From Salinisphaera orenii subsp. halophila YIM 95161 (GTDB lineage Bacteria > Pseudomonadota > Gammaproteobacteria > Nevskiales > Salinisphaeraceae), in the NCBI RefSeq assembly GCF_003732545.1, contig NZ_AYKF01000099.1, forward strand, positions 1 to 64,000: a stretch of DNA of 64,000 bases, written 5' to 3'. A program made the translations under genes and the position numbers. Of this stretch, positions 47,663-56,631 are shown in pieces. Every line of letters starts with the position of its first letter. The first letter of the stretch is position 1. A model generated the notes under the pieces. It worked only from the letters and a program-made list of their open reading frames with translations, was not told where the DNA came from and did not search any database.

Positions 47663-50242
47663 ATGAACGCGACGCCGGAGAACGATGGCGGTGACGATAT
47701 CCGCATCGAGACGCTTGCCAGCACCCATTTCGACGATATCGGTCGGGCCTACGCGGGCATCGCGCGCACGGCCGCAGCCGCGCTGGGCGTCGACCGGGTT
47801 TCGATATGGCTGTTCTCCGCCGATTTCCAGCGTCTGCACCGCGTTCACGACCACCGCGAGACCGGTCGCAACGATTTCGGCCTGAGCCTGGATCTGTCGC
47901 AGCGGCCGGATTATGTCGAAACGCTCGCCGCGGGCGCCTTGTTCAGCGTGGAGCAGGCCGACGAGGCGCCGCATGCAGGCGACGCGCTGACGGACTACAT
48001 GGTCGCCAAGGGCATTCGCTCGATGCTGGATGCGCCCATCCGCGTCGGTGACGAGCTCACCGGTGTGGTCTGTCACGAACAAGCTGAGAGACGTACCTGG
48101 AGCGGCGTCGAACGTGATCGCGCCCTGCGCATCGGCGCGATCGCGGCACGCATCATCGCCGCGGATCGCCGGCACCGCTCCGCGGCCCTGTCCCGCCAGG
48201 CGCGCCTGCTGGTGGAGGACAGTGCCGACGCGATGGCGATCGCCTCGCCCCGCGGCGCGCTCGAATATCTCAACCCGCGCGCCCGTACGCTGCTCGGCCT
48301 GGCCCCGGACGAGCCGTTGTTCGGGCTGCGCCTGGTCGATTTCCTGCAGCCGGCCAGCCGGACGCAGGGCACGCAACGAATCTATCCCGCGGCTCGCGAG
48401 AATGGCAGCTGGACGGGCCGGGTGCACCTGCGGACCCGGCAGGACAGCGCGGTCGAGGCCACCGCCACGCTCAACGTGTACCGCGGCTCAGGCGGCCACA
48501 TCGAGCATCTGTTCTGTGTCCTGCGCGATATCGCCGCCGGGCGCCACCTCGACGCGCGAATCGAGGAGATGCGCCATCGTCATGCGCAGGTGCTCTCCCA
48601 GGCGGGTGAGTGCCTGATCGTGATTGATCCGGTCACGCTGGCGCTGCGCAACGCCAGCAGCGGCCTCGAGCGCGTGCTCGGCTACGACGACCAGCAGACG
48701 CGCGCGCTCTCGCTCTACGACATCTGCGCCGAGCCGGCGGCCACGCTGGAAACCTTCGTGCGCCGGGTCAAGCGCGACGAGCATCTGCTATGCGGCGAGA
48801 CCCGCGTACGTCACGCCGAGGGGCACTGGGTGGACGTCGAGATGTCGATGGTGTGGCGCGCGGCGGGCGGCCGTCGGCGCGCGTCGATCTCGGTGCAGCT
48901 GCACGACATCACCGAGCGCATCCAGCGGCGCCGCGATATCGAACGTCTGGCCTACTATGATCCGCTGACCGGGCTCGCGAACGCCAATCTCCTGCGTGAG
49001 CGGGCCGAAGGCATGCTCGCGGACTGCGTCCAGCACGGCCGCTCGGTCGGCTTTCTGCTGCTGCAGCTGGATCGCTGGCAGCGCATCCTCGACATCCAGG
49101 GCTATCAGATCGCGGAGTCGCTGATCCGCCAGGTCGGGCGCCGCCTGAAGCGGGCGTTCCGCCAGCGCGAGGTGCTGCTCGCCCGCGTGCTCGGCGGTGT
49201 CGAGTTCGGCGTGCTCTACGACGCGAGCGTGGACGATGCGCAGAATCTGGCGCGGATCGCGCACGAGGCATTCCGAGAACCGTTTCGAGCCGATCGCGCC
49301 CATCTCCATCTATCGATACGCACGGCCAACGCCCGCGCGCCCCTGCATGCGGTCAACTTCAAGGATCTGACCAAGCGCGCCGGTATCGCCCTGCGCAACG
49401 CCTATCTTCGCAATCTCGCCCACTGCGAATACGACACGACCCAGTCGAGCCGACTCCACGACGAGCGGCTGATCGAAGAGGATCTGCGCACCGCGATCAC
49501 GACCGGCGATCTGCCGCTGCGATTCCAGCCGATCCGGTCGGTGGCGCCGGGCCGGACGTCGATCGGCGCCGAGGCGCTGATCCGGTGGCGTCATCCGCAG
49601 CTGGGCCTGCTGGCACCGCAGGATTTCGTCCCCGTTGCGGAGGAAAACCAGCTTATCATGGCGCTGGACCGCTATGTTCTGCGCTCGGCCGCGGCGAGCG
49701 CGGCGCGCTGGTACGGCGATTTCGGCACGCTGTCGGTCGCGGTCAACGTCTCCGTCGTCACGCTGTTGAACGGCGATCTGCCGTCACTGATCGCCGAAGT
49801 GCTCGACACCAGCGGCCTGGTGCCGGCGCGCCTGTGTCTGGAGATCACCGAAACCGCGGTCATGCACGATCATCGAACGGCGACGCGCATCCTGACCGCG
49901 ATCAAGCAGCAGGGCGTACATGTCGCGCTCGACGACTTCGGCACCGGCTACTCGTCGCTGGCCTATCTGAAGGATCTGCCCATCGACACGCTCAAGATCG
50001 ATCGCGACTTCGTGCGCGGCATCGGCGCGGACAGTCGCGACGAACACACCATCGAGACCATCATCCGGCTGGGCCATGATCTGGGCATCGAGGTCCTCGC
50101 GGAAGGCGTCGAGACCCGGTTCCAGCTCGAGTGGCTGACCGCCCGCGACATCGACTACGCCCAGGGTTTCTACATCAGCATGCCGCTGACCGAGCGCTCG
50201 CTGCTGACCGGCCGTTTCAAGACCCGCCACACGCGCCACTGA
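47663..50242 (+). CDS. GAF-PAS-PAS-GGDEF-EAL signalling protein
   Basis: An 859-residue cyclic-di-GMP protein. A GAF domain (residues ~20-180), two PAS domains, a degenerate GGDEF domain and an EAL domain are in order. The cyclase signature reads LGGVEFG, so the catalytic Asp is missing. The EAL domain is intact: GAEALIRWRHP, LCLEITETAV, ALDDFGTGYSSLAYL and LKIDRDFV. It should therefore be a sensor-controlled phosphodiesterase, with the GGDEF possibly binding GTP. The ATG at 47663 is preferred over the frame's first Met at 47495, which lies in the previous gene. Confidence 0.9.
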   Translation: MNATPENDGGDDIRIETLASTHFDDIGRAYAGIARTAAAALGVDRVSIWLFSADFQRLHRVHDHRETGRNDFGLSLDLSQRPDYVETLAAGALFSVEQADEAPHAGDALTDYMVAKGIRSMLDAPIRVGDELTGVVCHEQAERRTWSGVERDRALRIGAIAARIIAADRRHRSAALSRQARLLVEDSADAMAIASPRGALEYLNPRARTLLGLAPDEPLFGLRLVDFLQPASRTQGTQRIYPAARENGSWTGRVHLRTRQDSAVEATATLNVYRGSGGHIEHLFCVLRDIAAGRHLDARIEEMRHRHAQVLSQAGECLIVIDPVTLALRNASSGLERVLGYDDQQTRALSLYDICAEPAATLETFVRRVKRDEHLLCGETRVRHAEGHWVDVEMSMVWRAAGGRRRASISVQLHDITERIQRRRDIERLAYYDPLTGLANANLLRERAEGMLADCVQHGRSVGFLLLQLDRWQRILDIQGYQIAESLIRQVGRRLKRAFRQREVLLARVLGGVEFGVLYDASVDDAQNLARIAHEAFREPFRADRAHLHLSIRTANARAPLHAVNFKDLTKRAGIALRNAYLRNLAHCEYDTTQSSRLHDERLIEEDLRTAITTGDLPLRFQPIRSVAPGRTSIGAEALIRWRHPQLGLLAPQDFVPVAEENQLIMALDRYVLRSAAASAARWYGDFGTLSVAVNVSVVTLLNGDLPSLIAEVLDTSGLVPARLCLEITETAVMHDHRTATRILTAIKQQGVHVALDDFGTGYSSLAYLKDLPIDTLKIDRDFVRGIGADSRDEHTIETIIRLGHDLGIEVLAEGVETRFQLEWLTARDIDYAQGFYISMPLTERSLLTGRFKTRHTRH

Positions 50243-50284
50243 GGCTGCTTGGCGACCGCGCATCGGTTACGATAGCCGCCGCAC

Positions 50285-50371
50285 GCCGCCGTGGTGGAAT
50301 GGGTAGACACGCCAGGTTTAGGTCCTGGTGGCCGAAAGGCCATGGGGGTTCAAGTCCCTCCGGCGGCACCA
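50285..50371 (+). tRNA. tRNA-Leu (TAG), integration target of element 2
   Basis: An 87-nt class II tRNA. The acceptor GCCGCCG pairs with CGGCGGC, with discriminator A, an encoded CCA, anticodon TAG in GTTTAGG, and the long variable arm TGGCCGAAAGGCCA. A -10-like TACGAT (50268-50273) lies upstream. The last 19 nt recur at 59951-59969. Confidence 0.97.
50353..50371 (+). repeat. attL of element 2 (19-bp direct repeat)
   Basis: Identical to 59951-59969. It covers the T-arm 3' strand, acceptor 3' strand and CCA of tRNA-Leu(TAG). Mismatches on both sides (A/G before, C/A after) set the limits. Confidence 0.85.
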
Positions 50372-50381
50372 CGCGATATAG

Positions 50382-50399
50382 TCCTTTGTTAATAAAGGA
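50382..50399. repeat. Inverted repeat just inside attL of element 2
   Basis: TCCTTT - GTTAAT - AAAGGA, a perfect 6-bp inverted repeat 11 nt after the tRNA CCA, followed by ATTTTAG. It could be a weak terminator for the tRNA or a recombination site. Confidence 0.4.
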
Positions 50400-50431
50400 A
50401 TTTTAGCCGTTTATCTAGTGTATGACGTGGC

Positions 50432-50452
50432 TGGTACAAAGCCACGGTACAT
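50432..50452 (+). repeat. Left arm repeat of element 2 (TGGTACA / CGGTACA)
   Basis: TGGTACA (50432-50438) and CGGTACA (50445-50451) with a 13-bp period. The 21-bp block matches 59872-59892 with three differences. It lies between attL and the integrase start codon and slightly overlaps nothing else. Probable integrase arm site. Confidence 0.55.
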
Positions 50453-52171
50453 ATGCGTCGATACCCCGCACCTTCCTATCTCCTACACAGAGCCTCGGGC
50501 TGGTACTTCCGGTACGTGGTCCCCGCTCCGGTTTCGCGCCTCATCGGCCGCCGTGAACTGCGTGTCTCGCTGCGGACGCGCCAGCGTCGAATTGCACGGC
50601 GCCGCGCCGCTCCGCTAGTGTCGGCGGCCGCGACACTGGCCGAACTTGGGGACCGGCTCCGCATGGACATCATCGACCCGGACACGGCGGCGGCCCTTGG
50701 CGAACGGGTTATTCGTGAGTCACTGGAAGACTTCGAGCGCAAGCGCGCCAGACTCCAGCCAATAACCGACGACGTGGCCGATGCGTTGCGTGAAGACTGC
50801 TGGGGATGCAAGAACGGTTATCTTGAGGCGCTGGCGCGCGGGCATTGGGAAGGCTTCCACCACCATGTCGATGACTTCATCGCCGAGCATGGGCTATCGA
50901 TCCAACGCGGTACGCTGCCTTACTGGGAGCTGTGCCGGTCTGTCGCGAAGGCCGCCGCCGATGGCGAACGGATAGCCGAAACGCGGCTGACAAACGACCT
51001 TGAAGGCGAACGGGAGATACTGGCCAAGTATCAGCCCAGCGCGGAGCCGTCAGCCGAACGGGCACCGTCCACCGACGCGCCACGCCGTCCGCCAACGAAA
51101 GGCCGCGAGAGAAAGCGGCGGCGGTTCGCAGACCATCTTGACGAGTTCGCCCAGGACAAGCTGGAGCTAGGCGAGTGGGGCGACAGCACGGCCGAACAGC
51201 AGACCAGCCGCAACCAACGTTTCCTTGATCTGGTCGGCAACTGGCCGCTTGACGACATCGAGCCCCGGACAGTACGCGACTACCGGAGCCAGCTTGGACA
51301 ATTGCCCGTCCACATGAACAAGCGCAAGGCGTATCGCGACAAGTCGGCGGTCGAGCTGGTCGACATGGAGATTCCCGAATCCGACCTGATGAGTCCCCGG
51401 ACGGTCGGCGAGTACCTCGACGCCCTGTCTAGCTATTTATCGTGGTGCGTCCAAATGGGCTATGCGCAGACCAATCCGGCCCGGGAGATTCGCAAGCCAA
51501 AATGGAAGCAGAACCCCCGCATTCCGTTTGAGGCTCCGGAGCTGAGGTCTTTACTGCTTAACGACGACATGCGTAATGGGCGGATGGGCCGCGCCTGGCG
51601 TCACTGGTCCCCACTCATCGCGCTGCTTTCGGGGACGCGGGCCGGTGAGATTGCGCAGCTACGTGTGGCCGACGTGCGTGGAAGAGGGCAGGGAGAGCCT
51701 GTTCTATCGATCAACGATGACGATGGAAAGAAACTGAAGACGGACCACGCCCGCCGCGAAATACCGGTCCATTCGCAGCTGATTGAGGCTGGCTTTCTCG
51801 AGTACGTGGACGACATCGAGCGGCGTGGGTACGCACGGCTTTTCCCACACCTCACCGTGCCGGACGAGCGTCCCCACCGGAACTTATCGCGTTGGTTCGC
51901 GGAATATCGGCTGTCATGTGGCATCGGTGGTGGGGAAGACGACAATAAGCAGTTTCATAGCTTCCGTGGTACAGCCCGGACAGCTATGGGCCGCGCTGGG
52001 GTTCCGAAGCCGCACATCGACGAAGTTATCGGACACGCGCCTCAAGAAATCGGCGAACGTCACTACCAGCACGGATACACGTTCGACCAGCGCAAAAAGG
52101 CGATAGAAGCCATACAGATTGACGGTCTGGACCTGTCCCCGCTGCGCGGGGTGTGGCGGCACTACGTGTGA
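50453..52171 (+). CDS. int: Tyrosine integrase of element 2
   Basis: A 572-residue tyrosine recombinase, longer than element 1's and unrelated in its N-terminal part (SYLLHRASGWYFRYVVPAP, a DUF6538-like start). The catalytic domain keeps R396 (LSGTRAGE), H502 and R505 (FHSFRGTAR), H528 (IGHAPQE) and the nucleophile Y538 (GERHYQH). A basic KGRERKRRRF linker near residue 220 separates the arm and core parts. It should act at the tRNA-Leu(TAG) 3' end. It converges on the 762-residue gene. Confidence 0.94.
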   Translation: MRRYPAPSYLLHRASGWYFRYVVPAPVSRLIGRRELRVSLRTRQRRIARRRAAPLVSAAATLAELGDRLRMDIIDPDTAAALGERVIRESLEDFERKRARLQPITDDVADALREDCWGCKNGYLEALARGHWEGFHHHVDDFIAEHGLSIQRGTLPYWELCRSVAKAAADGERIAETRLTNDLEGEREILAKYQPSAEPSAERAPSTDAPRRPPTKGRERKRRRFADHLDEFAQDKLELGEWGDSTAEQQTSRNQRFLDLVGNWPLDDIEPRTVRDYRSQLGQLPVHMNKRKAYRDKSAVELVDMEIPESDLMSPRTVGEYLDALSSYLSWCVQMGYAQTNPAREIRKPKWKQNPRIPFEAPELRSLLLNDDMRNGRMGRAWRHWSPLIALLSGTRAGEIAQLRVADVRGRGQGEPVLSINDDDGKKLKTDHARREIPVHSQLIEAGFLEYVDDIERRGYARLFPHLTVPDERPHRNLSRWFAEYRLSCGIGGGEDDNKQFHSFRGTARTAMGRAGVPKPHIDEVIGHAPQEIGERHYQHGYTFDQRKKAIEAIQIDGLDLSPLRGVWRHYV

Positions 52172-52204
52172 CGAAAAAAGCAGGGCCATGGCAGGCAGCC
52201 CACG

Positions 52205-52225
52205 CCGGAGCCGCAGGGGCTCCGG
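52205..52225. terminator. Hairpin between convergent integrase and virion-protein genes
   Basis: CCGGAGCC pairs with GGCTCCGG across a 5-nt GCAGG loop. It lies 34 nt after the integrase stop and 18 nt beyond the stop of the convergent gene. No T-run is present on either side. It is a plausible shared terminator. Confidence 0.45.
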
Positions 52226-52242
52226 ACATGGGCGGGACCGGT

Positions 52243-54531
52243 CTAGTAACGACCACCCGGTGCGCCTTGCGGCGGCTGTTCCGGAGGCTGGCCGGTTAGT
52301 TTGTCCCGCACGGCCTGCAGACCATCCGCAATAGACTGCCGGACAGCTTCGCGGTCTTCCTCGGTCGCTGCCTCGACCATACTGGACCGCCTGGCAGGCG
52401 ACCCGCCGGGCACCGGCACCGGCCGTGCCGCTCTGGCGTCGGCCTCGGTCGGCCGTTCGGCGTTGGCGTCGGACAGTACTTTGTCCGAATACGCTTGCAC
52501 GGCTTCCGCCATGTCGAACGTCAGTGGCTTGGTCCGGCCATCGCCGTTATCGACAATGGCCGGTGAGCTGTTGTTGAGAAAAACCACCATCTCGCCCTCG
52601 CGGCCCGGTACGATCTTGAGGTCGTCCATCTCCACGTCGCCGCCGCTGCCCTCTTGGATGGCCGGTAGCTCAGCGGCTAGCTTGGCGTTGACCGCTTCCG
52701 TGGCGTTGCTCCCGAACTGCCCACGGATATACGTCCCCCGGACAAGCGTATGCGTCGCCTTATATCGATCCTTCGCGGTCTCCAACGCTTGGTCGAGGCT
52801 GGCGCGGGCGTACCGCATTTCCCGGGTCGCCATCTTGCGTATGTCCTGCTTGACGTCGAGGGCATTGGTTACCCGGCCGACATCGCCGCCATAGTCCGAA
52901 CCTAGCCCGAGGAAAGACGACACGTCGGTGACCTCGCCCACGGTCCTGCGCAGATTCTCGAAGCTCTCGGAGCTGTAGAAGGTCTTTTCGTCGATGGGGT
53001 TGGCGAGGTCTCTCGTCGCCTTGACGTAGGCCGGGGTCAGGTCGGGGCCGGACTCCGAATCACCCGGCACGTAATCCCCCGACCGCTCATAGGCTTCGAC
53101 CCGCTCATACATGCGACGGGCATCGGGCCGCAACAGGTTGTCGAGCAGGCCGCGCGTTCGGGGGTCGTCTTTCAGCGCCCGGTAGCGTGAATATCCCGCG
53201 CGGAATGCATCCGGCATCGAGCCGTCGGCGGAAGGCGCTTCAGCTCCGGCGTTCAACTGGGCGGCTAGCCAATCATCTTTGACACCGCCGACACCTCCGG
53301 ACAGCTCGGCGACGCGCGTAGCGTAGTCCACGAATGCCTGTTGTCGCCCCTCGGGCGTCTCTTCGTGCTGACTGAAGATGCCCCGCCGCATGTGGCCGAA
53401 CACTTCCTGTTGCTCACTGTGGGTCTTCATGCGCATGGATACCGGCGAGACCTGCCCCGATGTCGCGGCTGCCGCCTCGCGGCGTCGTGCGGCTGCCTGT
53501 CGGGCGGTATCTTGCGACCGGGACAACATCGACGCGAGCTGATTGGGCGAATACCAGTCGGGGTGCTCGCGGTTCACCCGCTGAATATCGTCCATGGTCA
53601 ACGCGCCGCTTTCCATCTTGCGACGTAGCGAGTAATGCTCGGTCAGCTCAGCGGCGGATGTCCGTTGTTCGGCCTCGGATTCGATCTGGTCTCGTGCGCG
53701 TAGGAGGCTGTCGTGCAGCTCCGGGTTGTCAGCGATGGCCACGCCGTCCTCGTTCTCCTCGAACAGGAAGTCGAGCTTCGACGGGTCCGTGGACTCTTCG
53801 GCCCGGCGTATGGCGGCGTTCGCCACCATGGCGTGGACTCGATTCTGGCTGACGTTGAGCTTGGCGCCCGCGTTCTCCAGAATCTCCATGCTGTCGGCCG
53901 AGCCGAGGACGCCTTGCTCGGCCAGGTCATCGATCTGGGCGTTGAGCTTGGCGCGGCCGTCCTGCTGCTGGCGCTTGATGGCCACGTCCCGCGCTTCGGC
54001 CTTGAGCTTCTGGGCGTCGGATGACAGCCGGTTCGCGTAGACGTCCACGGCCTCGGGGTCTTCAACGCCCTGAATCGCGCCGCTGGCCGTAGCGTCGAGG
54101 TAGGTTTCGACCTCGTCGACGCCGACCTCCGGGTCGTTCATCATCCGCTCGGCCTGCTCGGCCATGTCGGCGGATACGTCCTTGGCCTGCTGCGAGTAGG
54201 ACAGCCGCATATAGGTCCGGCTGTAATCCTCGTTGCCGAACTCGGCGCGCTCCTTGGCCTGTTCCATGTCGACGTCCTTGTTGACATCCGCATGGAAGTC
54301 CTTGAACGCCTGCAGACGCTGCTGCTTGGCTTCTTCCTTCTGGGCCTTGGCGCTCTGCTTCTGGGCGATGCCCGATACCGTGTCGGCGACGGACACCAGC
54401 GCGTCGGCCGTCTGCTGTGTCTTGGTCCGACCGGGGCGTTCGGCAACGACGCCGCCTTGGGTTCGCTCCTGGCGCTGGCCGAAGTCGGAATCAGGGCGGG
54501 CGTTGGCTTGGCTTCGGTTACCTCGTGGCAA
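52243..54531 (-). CDS. Large helical protein resembling podovirus internal virion (ejection) proteins
   Basis: A 762-residue soluble protein, very rich in Ala, Glu, Asp, Gln and Arg, mostly predicted helical by eye, with no signal peptide, membrane segment or cysteine-rich motif. The early SVADTVSGIAQKQSAKAQKE coiled coil and later DDIQRVNREHPDWYSPNQLA segment recall internal core proteins of T7-like and other podoviruses. The TTG at 54531 is chosen: CGGAG lies 10 nt upstream and the next gene ends at 54591. The frame runs open to 54774 but with low-quality sequence. The function is inference; the size and style make a virion protein the best guess. Confidence 0.55.
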   Translation of the reverse strand: MPRGNRSQANARPDSDFGQRQERTQGGVVAERPGRTKTQQTADALVSVADTVSGIAQKQSAKAQKEEAKQQRLQAFKDFHADVNKDVDMEQAKERAEFGNEDYSRTYMRLSYSQQAKDVSADMAEQAERMMNDPEVGVDEVETYLDATASGAIQGVEDPEAVDVYANRLSSDAQKLKAEARDVAIKRQQQDGRAKLNAQIDDLAEQGVLGSADSMEILENAGAKLNVSQNRVHAMVANAAIRRAEESTDPSKLDFLFEENEDGVAIADNPELHDSLLRARDQIESEAEQRTSAAELTEHYSLRRKMESGALTMDDIQRVNREHPDWYSPNQLASMLSRSQDTARQAAARRREAAAATSGQVSPVSMRMKTHSEQQEVFGHMRRGIFSQHEETPEGRQQAFVDYATRVAELSGGVGGVKDDWLAAQLNAGAEAPSADGSMPDAFRAGYSRYRALKDDPRTRGLLDNLLRPDARRMYERVEAYERSGDYVPGDSESGPDLTPAYVKATRDLANPIDEKTFYSSESFENLRRTVGEVTDVSSFLGLGSDYGGDVGRVTNALDVKQDIRKMATREMRYARASLDQALETAKDRYKATHTLVRGTYIRGQFGSNATEAVNAKLAAELPAIQEGSGGDVEMDDLKIVPGREGEMVVFLNNSSPAIVDNGDGRTKPLTFDMAEAVQAYSDKVLSDANAERPTEADARAARPVPVPGGSPARRSSMVEAATEEDREAVRQSIADGLQAVRDKLTGQPPEQPPQGAPGGRY

Positions 54532-54590
54532 TGGGGTGGCTCCGTTGTTGGGGACAGAAAGCCGCCGCGCTGCTGCAGGCGGGCGGCCGC

Positions 54591-55001
54591 TTAGTGCAGG
54601 GCGACCAGTTCGGGGGCGTGCTCCTGCATCGCGTTTTCGATGTGGCGGTAGGCAGCCCGGGCCAGCTCGGCGACCTCGCGGGCGCGGTCTAGGTGGGGCT
54701 GCGTCGCGCTCTTGGCGGCGGCCTGTCGGATATGAAACGCGCAGTAGACACGGCCCCGCGTGTCTTCGTGACACGTACTGCCGTCAGCCCGGTGGGCGGA
54801 CGCATCGCGCAGCGTGTGCATTGCGCGGCGCGCCATCGCTGCACGCTCTTCCGCCTGTGAACGTTCGAGGCGTGCAACCTCGGCCTCTGCCTCCGACAAG
54901 GCGGTTTCGGCCAGATAAAGCGAGTCATCCGGCTCAGTCCGGACGAATGCCAGCGCGGCGGCAACAAGGTCGGGGATAGTGGGTTCACTTTGGTCGGTCA
55001 T
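54591..55001 (-). CDS. Small helical protein of element 2
   Basis: A 136-residue protein with a long central helix (AETALSEAEAEVARLERSQA) and a Cys pair plus His near residues 77-90 (STCHEDTRGRVYCAFHIRQ). GAGGAG precedes the ATG at 55001. It lies 59 nt before the large virion-like gene and is likely in the same operon. I do not recognise a family. Confidence 0.55.
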   Translation of the reverse strand: MTDQSEPTIPDLVAAALAFVRTEPDDSLYLAETALSEAEAEVARLERSQAEERAAMARRAMHTLRDASAHRADGSTCHEDTRGRVYCAFHIRQAAAKSATQPHLDRAREVAELARAAYRHIENAMQEHAPELVALH

Positions 55002-55087
55002 GGTCCGTGGCTCCTCGGTATGCGGGTAAGTAGGGCGTCGTCGTTTCATGCTCGGCTTGCACGCCAGAGCGCAAGACACAAGACGTT

Positions 55088-55351
55088 CTAGGTGGCTTGG
55101 TGAGACTCTTTGCTTCGCAGCATGGCCGTGAACGCTGGGTCCACCGGTTCCCCCCATCGGGTGCCGTTGGGGCTGTTCAAGATGGCGTAGCCAAGCTCGG
55201 CGGGGTCGAGACAGACCCGGCGGTCACCGCGCCACACGCGGTGCTCGTCGAATGCTCTTAGTCCGCCGAAGACTTCGCCGCAACCGGTGCACTGCGAGAG
55301 CTTTCCGGTCAGCCGGGTCACGGCTGTGCGGGGCTGTGCGGGCTGTGCCAT
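55088..55351 (-). CDS. Phage FDxHR zinc-binding protein
   Basis: An 87-residue protein with the phage zinc-finger-like motif CTGCGEVFGGLRAFDEHR: C21 and C24, then FDEHR (34-38), and C47 (RVCLDP). This is a known small family in actinophages and other phages with unknown function, probably nucleic-acid binding. AAAGGAG precedes the ATG. Confidence 0.75.
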   Translation of the reverse strand: MAQPAQPRTAVTRLTGKLSQCTGCGEVFGGLRAFDEHRVWRGDRRVCLDPAELGYAILNSPNGTRWGEPVDPAFTAMLRSKESHQAT

Positions 55352-55383
55352 GGTTCGGCTCCTTTGGTTGGGCTGGCGGGTGG

Positions 55384-55803
55384 TCAGGGCGTCGTCGCGG
55401 CTTCGGTGGGCTCTTGGCGAACGTGGTGACGCTCGCGGCGGCGGTCTGCAGTGGCCCCGCGAAAGCGCTTCCGGTGGAGATTGCTCCGCCGAAGGTCCAG
55501 CGGGTTACCGTTGTCGGTCAGCACGCGCTCGTCGGGGCGGGCGTCCATAATCAGCCGGGACATGGAAGCCATGGAGAGGGTGCCGTCCGGAAACGTCACG
55601 GCTTTGCGGGCATAGACGTAGCCGTTGGCGACGGCGGCGCACCATCGGGAGCCGTACTGACGCGCAATGCGGTGCCAGTCGGCGGGCTCGACTATCGCCT
55701 CGTGTCCCTTGGTTAGGGGCACGAACAGCACCCGCGTGCCGTGGTAGAAGCCTTCGCGTACTGTGGCCGGGCGCTGGCCGGGGCGGTCTGTGGTCTGGAG
55801 CAT
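55384..55803 (-). CDS. HNH-like protein with degenerate active site
   Basis: A 139-residue protein. The C-terminal half follows the phage homing-type HNH pattern: SRLIMDARPDERVLTDNGNPLDLRRSNL, given here as two parts, MSRLIMDARPDERV and LTDNGNPLDLRRSNL. The residue normally His (vdHxNG) is Thr, so nuclease activity is doubtful; the fold may serve DNA binding. AAAGGAGA precedes the ATG at 55803. It is first in the minus-strand run of four genes. Confidence 0.6.
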   Translation of the reverse strand: MLQTTDRPGQRPATVREGFYHGTRVLFVPLTKGHEAIVEPADWHRIARQYGSRWCAAVANGYVYARKAVTFPDGTLSMASMSRLIMDARPDERVLTDNGNPLDLRRSNLHRKRFRGATADRRRERHHVRQEPTEAATTP

Positions 55804-56194
55804 GGCGGGTCTCCTTTGTTTGTGGATACAAAGCGGGATTTACTGGGCGGTACGAACAGACGCGCGTGGATGGCAGACCGGGGCCTCATCGCCTTGACCG
55901 CGACCAGACAGCGCGCGGCTATAGATCGGCGCGTCGGCTCGGCTCTGGTCGCGGGCGGACGGCACCGGGGCGGCCCATGGGTCAGCACTACCCGCACAAC
56001 TGCCCCCATGGTTGGCCCCCGGTGATATGCCGACGTGTGCGCGGTCGGCAGTGGGCTGCTGGCTGTTGTCTGCTCGCAGGGACCACGGCGCGACGGCGGC
56101 GCGTCATCGACCTAACCTTGGCGAGCCCTGGGCGAGCGCGTGACGCGGGCCTATCGAAGAGGACACCGCCACATGTCCGCACCGGCATGGCTAC
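55804..56194. other. Non-coding stretch upstream of the minus-strand operon
   Basis: About 390 nt with no convincing gene on either strand. It must contain the promoter of the HNH-to-virion-protein operon; minus-strand TTGTATCC lies close to the ribosome site, but no full promoter is clear. The inverted pairs CCATGGGTC and CCATGGTTGG (55975-56015) are short and may be chance. Confidence 0.4.
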
Positions 56195-56348
56195 GGCTTA
56201 GGCAGCTCCAAAGGAAAGACCACGAACGTCTGCGGGGAGTCGAGGTCTGGGCCTTTGCTCGGGCCTAAGTATTCAGCCTTTGCATGGGTATCCCCTCTCG
56301 GGGATGTCCCCTCTACTGAGTAGAAGGCTGCGGTGGCGTAGGCTCGCC
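56195..56348. ncRNA. Structured repeat R1 (candidate structured RNA or cis element)
   Basis: One of two related ~155-nt sequences. Outer stem P1 is CTTAGGC (56197-56203) with GCCTAAG (56263-56269). P2 is CAAAGG (56209-56214) with CCTTTG (56252-56257). An inner stem is AGACC (56217-56221) with GGTCT (56244-56248). A second hairpin, GGGG-ATGT-CCCC (56300-56311), is followed by GAAGGCTGCGG and GGCTCGCC. R2 keeps the same stems with compensatory changes. The transcribed strand is unknown; an origin or packaging site is also possible. Confidence 0.5.
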
Positions 56349-56631
56349 CCAGTAGTGCCCAAGGAAGCCAGAGGCCACACCGCGCGGCGGCCAGCGCGTG
56401 GCTTGCCCTGGCTCGCGCCAGCACGTGCGCAGATTCGCCGCCGTGCTGCCGCCTCGCGCATACGTCCGACACCACGCAGCCAGCGCTCGGGAGTCGAGAA
56501 GGGCAATAATCAGAGCAAGTTGGCGCGGCCATTGACCACTCGCAACCGTTACGGGGTGGCAAGTGTTGCGAGGTCTTGTCGCGGCGTGTTCCCTGCTAAC
56601 TTCAAATCGGAAAAATAGAGGAAGACACGCC

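Noticed and set aside
56191-56562. A 123-codon minus-strand frame over repeat R1
   Set aside because: No ribosome site and odd composition; R2 does not keep the frame, while the base-paired stems are kept, so a structured non-coding sequence is the better reading.
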